DNA of 64,000 bases from Pseudomonas sp. LS44 (GTDB lineage Bacteria; Pseudomonadota; Gammaproteobacteria; Pseudomonadales; Pseudomonadaceae), in contig NZ_CP102830.1 in assembly GCF_024730785.1 (NCBI RefSeq), positions 3,696,001 to 3,760,000 of the forward strand, in the 5' to 3' direction. Numbering within the stretch: position 1 is the first letter of the stretch; each line of letters starts with the position of its first letter. This document shows, piece after piece, positions 58,138-64,000 of the stretch. Below the pieces are notes generated by a model. The model made no database searches, was not told the DNA's origin, and worked only from the letters and a program-made list of their open reading frames with translations. The position numbers and the translations under genes were made by a program.

Positions 58138-60051
58138 TCAGGACGACAGGTACGACGAGCGGGTCAGCCCCAGACGCAGGGCGTCGAGGAACTGGGTGCG
58201 CTCGCGGACGCTGATCTTGGCGCTGGCGACCTTGTCGCGGTAATGCGTCATCAGCTCCTCGGGCGACAGGTGCACGTAGCGCAGCATGTCCTCGATGGTG
58301 TCGTGGGTCTCGATGCCGGCGTGGTACACGCTGCCGTCCGGGTTCTGGTAGAGGTTCACCGAGTCGGTGTCGCCGAACAGGTTGTGCATGTCGCCGAGGA
58401 TTTCCTGATAGGCGCCGACCAGGAATACGCCGAGCAGGTAATCCTCGCCCTCGCGCACTTCGTGCACCGGCAGGCTGGTCTCGATGCTCTGCTCGTCGAC
58501 ATACTGGCGAATCTTGCCGTCCGAGTCGCAGGTCAGGTCCTGCAGCACGGCGCGGCGCAGCGGCTCCTCGTCGAGGCGATTGAGCGGCAGGATCGGCAGG
58601 ATCTGGCCGATCGCCCAGGTGTCCGGCAGGCTCTGGAACACCGAGAAGTTGCAGATGTACTTGTCGGCGAGCTTGTCGTTGAGCTCGTCGAGCACCGCGC
58701 GATGCGAACGCTGACGGGCCTTTAGCGAGGTATGCAGGCGCCGGCAGACGGCGAAGTAGCACTGCTCGGCGAGCGCCTTCTCGGTCAGGCTGAGCTTGCC
58801 GTCGGCGTACTGCGCAGCGACATCGCTCATGTAGTGGGTGGCCCGCCAGTAGGTCTCGGTGACCATCTCGATATCGGTCGGGCCGAGCAGCTCGGCGAGC
58901 CAGCGCACGGTTTCCGGCAGGCTCTCAAGGTTGTCGATCACCGGCGTCTCGTCGTTGTGCTTCTCGACGTCGGTGACCTGCACGATCAACACCGCGTGGT
59001 GGGCGGTCAGCGAGCGGCCACTCTCGGAGAAGATGTGTGGATGCGGCAGGCCCTGCGCGTCGCAAAACTCCTTGAGCATGCCGACCACTACGCCGGCGTA
59101 ATCGTCCATGTCGTAGTTGATCGAGCTGGCGTTGCGTGAATGGGTGCCGTCGTAATCCACGCCCAGGCCGCCGCCGACGTCGATATGGTCGACCGGCAGG
59201 CCGAGGCCGCGCAGTTCGCCGTAGTAGCGGATGGCTTCCTTGAAACCGTGCTGGTAGTCGGCCAGGTTGGCGATCTGCGAGCCCATGTGAAAGTGCAGCA
59301 GGCGAATGCCCTGATCCAAGCCGGCGGCGCGGAAGCGCTCGACCACCGAGAGCAGCTGCGCGGCAGACAGGCCGAACTTGGACTTCTCGCCGCCGGTGTC
59401 GGCCCACTTGCTCGAGGCCAGCGAGGACAAGCGCACGCGCAGGCCGATCTGCGGGGCGACCTTGAGCTCGGCCGCCTCCTCGATCACCAGCTGCACCTCG
59501 GACTCTTTCTCGATGACGATGAACACGTTGTGGCCGAGCTTCTGGCCCATCAGCGCCAGCTTGATGAACTCGCGGTCCTTGTAGCCGTTGCAGACGATGG
59601 TGCCGCCCTTCGGCGCCAGCGCCAGCACGGCCATCAGTTCGGGCTTGGAGCCGGCTTCGAGGCCGATCGAGACGTCCTGGGTGGCGATGATGTTTTCCAC
59701 CACCGCTTCCTGCTGGTTGACCTTGATCGGGTACAGCGCGGTGTAGCGGCTCTGGTATTCGAGGCGCTCGATGTTGGCGTCGAAGGCGCCGGTCAGTTTG
59801 CGCACGCGGTCCTGCAGGATGTCCGGGAAGCGCACCAGCAGCGGCAGCGACAGGCCGCTCTGGCGCAGTTCATCGACTTGCGCGAACAGGTCGATCGGCG
59901 CGCTGGCCGGACCGTTCGGGCGGACCTCGACGCGACCGCTGTCGCTGATCGCGAAATAGCCGGCGCCCCAGTGGCGGATGCCGTAGACGCTGCGGCTGTC
60001 CGCGACTGTCCATTGGCTGCCGTCATCTTTGCGTGTGCGTCGTACGGACAT
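58138..60051 (-). CDS. speA: Biosynthetic arginine decarboxylase
   Basis: SpeA makes agmatine from arginine, the first step of the putrescine route. The 637-residue PLP enzyme of the alanine-racemase fold has Lys110 in [10 protein letters not shown] as the cofactor lysine and [15 protein letters not shown] in the barrel. Its C-terminal beta domain includes [18 protein letters not shown]. The ATG at 60051 with GGGG upstream gives the family start [10 protein letters not shown]. The gene before it on the same strand is yciH. Confidence 0.97.
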   Translation of the reverse strand: MSVRRTRKDDGSQWTVADSRSVYGIRHWGAGYFAISDSGRVEVRPNGPASAPIDLFAQVDELRQSGLSLPLLVRFPDILQDRVRKLTGAFDANIERLEYQSRYTALYPIKVNQQEAVVENIIATQDVSIGLEAGSKPELMAVLALAPKGGTIVCNGYKDREFIKLALMGQKLGHNVFIVIEKESEVQLVIEEAAELKVAPQIGLRVRLSSLASSKWADTGGEKSKFGLSAAQLLSVVERFRAAGLDQGIRLLHFHMGSQIANLADYQHGFKEAIRYYGELRGLGLPVDHIDVGGGLGVDYDGTHSRNASSINYDMDDYAGVVVGMLKEFCDAQGLPHPHIFSESGRSLTAHHAVLIVQVTDVEKHNDETPVIDNLESLPETVRWLAELLGPTDIEMVTETYWRATHYMSDVAAQYADGKLSLTEKALAEQCYFAVCRRLHTSLKARQRSHRAVLDELNDKLADKYICNFSVFQSLPDTWAIGQILPILPLNRLDEEPLRRAVLQDLTCDSDGKIRQYVDEQSIETSLPVHEVREGEDYLLGVFLVGAYQEILGDMHNLFGDTDSVNLYQNPDGSVYHAGIETHDTIEDMLRYVHLSPEELMTHYRDKVASAKISVRERTQFLDALRLGLTRSSYLSS

Positions 60052-60180
60052 TGAGTACCCCTGTCGAAAAATAAAATGGCGCCGCCTGCATGGGCAGAGT
60101 GACCGACGCAAATGACAATCGCTGGGGAGTCGACCCCAACGCTGCAACGAAGTTTAGAAGGGCGAGCGCAACCGGCCTGT

Positions 60181-60552
60181 TCAGCCGCCGGATTTCTTGG
60201 CTTTGAAGCCGCGTTTGATCAGCTCGGCTAGCAACAGCTCGACATGGTCGCCTTGAATCTCAATCACTCCGTCCTTCAGCGAACCACCGCAGCCGCAGCG
60301 CTTTTTCAGCGCGCTGGCGAGATCTTTGAGCGGTTCCTCGGCGAGTGGCACGCCGCTGACGGTGGTCACCGTCTTGCCGCCGCGACCTTTGGTCTCGCGG
60401 CGCACACGAGCGATGCCGTCGCCTTCGGGAAGCAGATTCTGTTTGCAGATGCAGGCGTCCACCGGCTGGCCGCAGTCGGGGCAATGCCGACCGCTATCGG
60501 TGGAATAGACGAGTCCGCCAAGGGCGGAAAACGACGCAGCTTTCTTGACCAC
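60181..60552 (-). CDS. yciH: SUI1/YciH family translation factor
   Basis: A 123-residue bacterial relative of eukaryotic initiation factor eIF1. An N-terminal zinc-binding part (CPDCGQPVDACIC) precedes the SUI1 domain (RETKGRGGKTVTTVSGVP, then LKKRCGCGGSLKDGVIEIQGDH). YciH may check start-codon selection; its precise role is unclear. It lies 129 bases upstream of speA, as in P. aeruginosa. Confidence 0.93.
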   Translation of the reverse strand: MVKKAASFSALGGLVYSTDSGRHCPDCGQPVDACICKQNLLPEGDGIARVRRETKGRGGKTVTTVSGVPLAEEPLKDLASALKKRCGCGGSLKDGVIEIQGDHVELLLAELIKRGFKAKKSGG

Positions 60553-60786
60553 CGGCTTTTCCTCTTAGGCTGGTCAGGATAGCGACTGGCCGGCGCTTGC
60601 CGACCGCGAAACCCCACTCTGGCAGGGGCAGCGCATGCCACGCCGGGGAAGGCGCGGGGCGCGCAGTGTAACGGCAAAGGCCCCGCCTGCTAAGTGCACA
60701 ATTGCGCCATTAATCGGCGGATTGGCGACGCCGTTCGGCATGTTGCACGACGCTGATGGGAAATCCTGCACAACCGCAGGTTGGGG

Positions 60787-60893
60787 GTAGGTTGGGCTGA
60801 GCGCAGCGATGCCCAACGCGGGTGTCTAGTGGAGCGGCGTTGCGTGCACTGCCACCCGTTGGGCATCGGCGCTGCGCGTCTCAGCCCAACCTA
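60787..60893. repeat. Two REPs, GTAG-GTTGGGC family, inverted
   Basis: 60787-60818 reads GTAGGTTGGGCTGAGCGCAG then GCCCAAC; 60857-60893 is the inverted copy ending CCAACCTAC. The second supplies the stop codon (TAG, 60893-60891 on the minus strand) of the Nudix gene. They lie in the 338-base gap between yciH and the Nudix gene; the rest of the gap shows no gene. Confidence 0.8.
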
Positions 60894-61433
60894 CGGGGTG
60901 CGGGTTGCCGCCAGATAACGCTGCAGCGCCGCCAGGGAATCCGGGCAATAGGGTCTGCACTGGGTGTCGGCGAGGGCTGCGTCGAGGGTCATGAAGCGCG
61001 CTTCGAGTACTTCTTCGGGTTGTAGAATCAACGGCGCATCGGACACCGCCGAGTAGGCGGTGCACCACAGGCGGCTCTCCGGCGCGTCATAGAGAAAGTG
61101 CGCGTGCTCGACCAGTTCGACGCCGGCGATGCCGAGCTCCTCGGCCAGCTCACGTTCAGCCGACTCGGCGTAGCTCTCACCCTCCAGGACCATGCCACCG
61201 GCCGCGACATCCCAGTAACCGGGATACAGCGCCTTGCTTAGCATGCGTCGGTGCACGCACAACTCGCCGGCGCTATTGAACAGCAGGATGTAAGTGCCGC
61301 GCCCGATCAGGCGCTGGGCGCGTAGCTCGGCGCGCGATACGCCGCCCAAGGGGCGGTCGTGTTCGTCGACCCAGGCCACCCGTTCGGCATCCGAGGCGGC
61401 GCGATGAGCCGCCTCGTTCGGCGCGTGGGCCAT
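60891..61433 (-). CDS. Nudix hydrolase (YfcD-like)
   Basis: A 180-residue Nudix enzyme. The Nudix box is GMVLEGESYAESAERELAEE followed by LGI, matching Gx5Ex7REUxEExGU, so it should be active on a nucleoside-diphosphate compound that cannot be named. The N-terminal VAWVDEHDRPLGGVSRAELR and the RGTYILLFN segment resemble YfcD/IDI-like members. Its stop codon lies in a REP element, so the natural C-terminus may have been changed by the insertion. Four bases separate it from the DUF2333 gene upstream. Confidence 0.9.
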   Translation of the reverse strand: MAHAPNEAAHRAASDAERVAWVDEHDRPLGGVSRAELRAQRLIGRGTYILLFNSAGELCVHRRMLSKALYPGYWDVAAGGMVLEGESYAESAERELAEELGIAGVELVEHAHFLYDAPESRLWCTAYSAVSDAPLILQPEEVLEARFMTLDAALADTQCRPYCPDSLAALQRYLAATRTP

Positions 61434-61437
61434 CGCC

Positions 61438-62505
61438 TCAGCCCTGGCTGAGCAGCTGGCGCAGGTCGATCACCGCGGCGTTGGCGCGCGAGATGTAGTT
61501 GGCCATCACCAGCGAGTGGTTGGCGAGCAGGCCATAGCCGCTGCCATTCAGGACCATCGGACTCCACAGCGGCTCCTGCGCGGCTTCCAGTTCGCGGATG
61601 ATCTGCCGCACGCTGACCGTGGCGTTCTTCTTGGCCAGCACGTCGGCGAAGTCCACCTCGATGGCGCGCAGGATGTGCGACAAGGCCCAGGCCTGGCCGC
61701 GTGCCTCGTAGAACACGTTGTCGATCTGCAGCCACGGAGTGGCGACGCGTTGCTCGCTGACCTGCGGCACTTCGCCCGGAGCCAGGTTGGTGCCGCTGTT
61801 CACGTCGGTATCCAGACGCACCCGGCCGACGCTGGCCGACAAGCGTTGTGATAACGAACCCAGGCGAGTGGCGACGTCGCCGAGCCAGTTGTTGAGGTTA
61901 TCGGCGCGCGAATAGAACTGCGCATTGTGCTGGGCGGGGTCACTGAGGCGGACCAGAAAGCGATCCAGCGAACGCACGCCCTCGCGGTACTCCGACTCGG
62001 AGGCTGGCAGTGCCCAACTTTTATAGTCGAAGTTGAAGCGCGGCTCGGCTTTGGCGAGGTCGGCGTCTTCGGTGGACTGCGATTGCGAGCGGGCGAAGTC
62101 CTTGCGCAGCGCACGGGTAAGATCGCGCACCTGCACCAATACGCCGTATTCCCAGCTGGGCATGTTGTCCAGCCACAGACCGGGCGGCGCCAAATCGTTG
62201 GACAGGTAGCCGCCGGACTTGTCGAGCAAGGTGCTGGCGACTTCCTTGAGGGTTTCCACGGTGAGGTAGCCAGTCACCAGTTGCCGCTGCGCCTGTTCGG
62301 CAGCGACTTTGCTGTGCTGCACCACCGGGAAGAGATCCGGCTCCTGACTCCAGTACCAGCCGACCACCAGGGTTGCCAGCAGGTACAGACCAATCAGCAC
62401 GCCCAGGGCTCGACTCCACAGCCCGCCAAAATAGCTGCGGGCGCCTTCGACGCCATCGGCCGTACGCTCGCGAGCGCTGCTTGCGCGGTTCTTCCAATCC
62501 AACAT
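61438..62505 (-). CDS. DUF2333 membrane-anchored protein
   Basis: A 355-residue protein with one membrane helix near residue 40 (ALGVLIGLYLLATLVVGWYW) and a long, mostly helical periplasmic part. This is the DUF2333 family, of unknown function, found next to the Nudix and gcbA genes in Pseudomonas. AAGGA precedes the ATG at 62505. It is divergent from gcbA and is probably cotranscribed with the Nudix gene. Confidence 0.88.
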   Translation of the reverse strand: MLDWKNRASSARERTADGVEGARSYFGGLWSRALGVLIGLYLLATLVVGWYWSQEPDLFPVVQHSKVAAEQAQRQLVTGYLTVETLKEVASTLLDKSGGYLSNDLAPPGLWLDNMPSWEYGVLVQVRDLTRALRKDFARSQSQSTEDADLAKAEPRFNFDYKSWALPASESEYREGVRSLDRFLVRLSDPAQHNAQFYSRADNLNNWLGDVATRLGSLSQRLSASVGRVRLDTDVNSGTNLAPGEVPQVSEQRVATPWLQIDNVFYEARGQAWALSHILRAIEVDFADVLAKKNATVSVRQIIRELEAAQEPLWSPMVLNGSGYGLLANHSLVMANYISRANAAVIDLRQLLSQG

Positions 62506-62792
62506 GGCAGTTGTCCTTAAGAAAGCGAATTCAAAGTTCTGACCGCGGGCTCGCCGTGGGGTGCCGTGCGGTCTGGGCACTATCGGTCGACGCGGTAGAT
62601 CAGGCCACTATAAGACAAGCCAGCGAGGATACGCAGCGCGGCCCGGCAAACTTTGGGCGGGGAACATGGTCGGAAGATTAATCAGTCAACGACCTGACGC
62701 CAGGTTATTAGCGGTACTATCGTACTGATTGGAGACCAGTGATATCATCAGGCCACCACGCAGCTCGTACGTCTCTGCATAAGAAGTCAGCC

Positions 62793-64000
62793 ATGACCGA
62801 GCCAGAAGATCTCAGCCACGACCGCCTTAAACACCATTTCGCCCAACGCGTGATCCACCAGGCGCGGCAAGTGCTGGAAGTCTGGCAGCGCTTGCAGCAG
62901 CGTGAGTGGAACAGCGCTGACATGGCCGAGTTGCACGAGGCCAATCTGCGTCTGCTGCGCTATGCCGGACGCTTCGAGCAGGCCGAACATGCGCGCCTGG
63001 CCAGCGATATTGACCGCAGTCTGCAGGCGGTGCTGGCTAACAACAGCCGCCTCAGCAGCCACCTGATCAGCGAGCTGAGCCAGGTCATGCAGCGTTTGTC
63101 ACGCACCGGCCTGCGCCATGGCGATCAACTCGAACAAACCTTTCTGCCACCGCTGCGCAAGCCGGTGTACCTGGCATTGCTGGATCACGAGCGCGCCGAA
63201 CGCCTGACCCGACAAATGGAGTCCTTCGGCGTGATCGCCCAGCCATTGGCCAACGCCGCGGCCTTTCAGGCGGCATTGGCCGAGCGCCTGCCCGCCGCGG
63301 TGGTCATGGACGTCGACTTTTCCGGGCCCGACTGCGGCCTAAAACTCGCCGAAACGCTGCAGCAAAGCCTGGAACACAAGCTGCCACTGCTGTTTTACAG
63401 TCAGGAAGAAGCCGACACGCCGACCCGTCTGGCCGCCGTGCGCGCCGGCGCCAAGGAGTTCTACAGCGGCAATCTGGACGCATCGAGCCTGATCGAGCGC
63501 ATCGAAGTCCTCACCCATGTCGCCCAGTACGACCCTTACCGCGTGCTGGTCATCGACGACTCGCGCGCCCAGGCGACGCACACCGAGCGCGTGTTGAACA
63601 GCGCCGGGATCATCACCCGCAGCCTTACCGGGCCGATCCGGGCGATGGACGAACTGGCCGAATTCCAGCCCGACCTGATCATCCTCGACATGTACATGCC
63701 CGATTGCAGCGGCACCGAGCTGGCCAAGGTGATCCGCCAGCATGAGCGCTATGTCAGCGTGCCGATCATCTATCTGTCCGCTGAGGATGATCTGAGCAAG
63801 CAGCTCGACGCGATGAGCGAGGCCGGCGACGACTTCCTCACCAAGCCGATCAAGCCGCGGCACCTGATCGCTACCGTGCGCACTCGTGCCGCCCGCGCGC
63901 GCAGCCTCAAGGCGCGCATGGTGCGCGACAGCCTGACCGGCCTGTACAACCACACGCACACCCTGCAATTGCTCGAGGACGCCACCTCGCGGTCGCGCCG
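62793..64000 (+). CDS. gcbA: Diguanylate cyclase response regulator GcbA, N-terminal part
   Basis: The open frame begins at ATG 62793 and runs off the window (403 codons seen). An N-terminal helical region (1-115) is followed by a receiver-like domain (about 128-240: VYLALLDHE, AAVVMDVDFSG) and a canonical receiver (about 248-365: VLVIDDSRA, Asp299 in IILDMYMPDCSG, YLSAEDD, Lys in FLTKPIKP). The frame then enters a GGDEF domain at MVRDSLTGLYN; its signature lies beyond the window. Domain order and the speA-yciH-Nudix-DUF2333 neighbourhood match GcbA (PA4843), a c-di-GMP synthase that affects early biofilm attachment. Catalytic residues cannot be checked here. Confidence 0.88.
   Translation, partial: MTEPEDLSHDRLKHHFAQRVIHQARQVLEVWQRLQQREWNSADMAELHEANLRLLRYAGRFEQAEHARLASDIDRSLQAVLANNSRLSSHLISELSQVMQRLSRTGLRHGDQLEQTFLPPLRKPVYLALLDHERAERLTRQMESFGVIAQPLANAAAFQAALAERLPAAVVMDVDFSGPDCGLKLAETLQQSLEHKLPLLFYSQEEADTPTRLAAVRAGAKEFYSGNLDASSLIERIEVLTHVAQYDPYRVLVIDDSRAQATHTERVLNSAGIITRSLTGPIRAMDELAEFQPDLIILDMYMPDCSGTELAKVIRQHERYVSVPIIYLSAEDDLSKQLDAMSEAGDDFLTKPIKPRHLIATVRTRAARARSLKARMVRDSLTGLYNHTHTLQLLEDATSRSR

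Noticed and set aside
62690..62792. Small palindrome GTACTATCGTAC upstream of gcbA as a regulator site
   Set aside because: Only four-base arms; no match to a binding motif I can name.

Overview
The window is a stretch of chromosome from a high-G+C gammaproteobacterium of the genus Pseudomonas (or a very close relative). The evidence is gene order: ybeY-corC-lnt, leuS-lptE-holA and lipA-lipB-ybeD-dacA-rlpA-mltB-rodA-mrdA-rlmH-rsfS-nadD-proA follow the order I remember from P. aeruginosa. So do the selenoprotein formate dehydrogenase block selB-selA-fdhE-fdnI-fdnH-fdnG and the block speA-yciH-nudix-DUF2333-gcbA. The organism is inferred from that synteny and from the proteins; no 16S rRNA or other marker gene is present.

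Layout. 0-3 kb: end of ybeY, corC, lnt (plus strand), then two small minus-strand genes. 4.2-10.4 kb: leuS, lptE, holA, the ribosome-rescue gene arfA and a lytic transglycosylase. 10.4-21.5 kb: a twelve-gene minus-strand run joining lipoate synthesis (lipA, lipB), the cell-elongation and peptidoglycan set (dacA, rlpA, mltB, rodA, mrdA), ribosome factors (rlmH, rsfS), NAD synthesis (nadD) and proline synthesis (proA). Many neighbours overlap by 1-8 bases. 21.8-28.5 kb: plus-strand genes for an alpha/beta hydrolase, a MaoC-like protein, a MazG-like pyrophosphohydrolase, CmoM, two DUF4136 lipoproteins, a DsrE protein overlapping a GcvH-like lipoyl-domain protein, and a D-Ala-D-Ala dipeptidase. 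28.5-29.8 kb: a small A+T-rich insertion between two copies of the 3' end of the selenocysteine tRNA gene. 29.8-39.6 kb: selC, selB, selA, fdhE, fdnI, fdnH and fdnG on the minus strand. fdnG contains an in-frame UGA for selenocysteine with a bacterial SECIS hairpin. 39.8-50.4 kb: mixed accessory genes (DUF1835, YdcZ-type transporter, carboxylesterase, chemoreceptor, CBS protein, pbpC, a small membrane protein, a DUF559 protein). 50.6-64 kb: alpha-2-macroglobulin (partner of PbpC), a MATE transporter, DUF2214, speA, yciH, a Nudix hydrolase, DUF2333 and the start of the diguanylate cyclase gcbA.

How the genes fit together. The 29.8-39.6 kb block is nearly a complete selenoprotein system: tRNA-Sec, SelA (makes Sec-tRNA), SelB (delivers it), the three subunits of the periplasm-facing formate dehydrogenase-N, and FdhE for its maturation. 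selD is not in the window. The 10-21 kb block links wall elongation to lipoylation and cofactor synthesis. PbpC and the bacterial alpha-2-macroglobulin are thought to act as a repair and protease-trap pair in the periplasm; here they are separated by a repeat-flanked DUF559 cassette.

Intergenic DNA is crowded with repeats of two kinds. The first comprises at least five families of palindromes that begin GTAG and occur mostly as inverted pairs (REP/REPIN type). The second is a CCCTCTCCC/GGGAGAGGG hairpin family that flanks, and encodes the C-terminus of, the DUF559 gene. There is also one MITE-like element at the holA stop codon. No CRISPR array, rRNA gene, intact transposase or integrase was seen.
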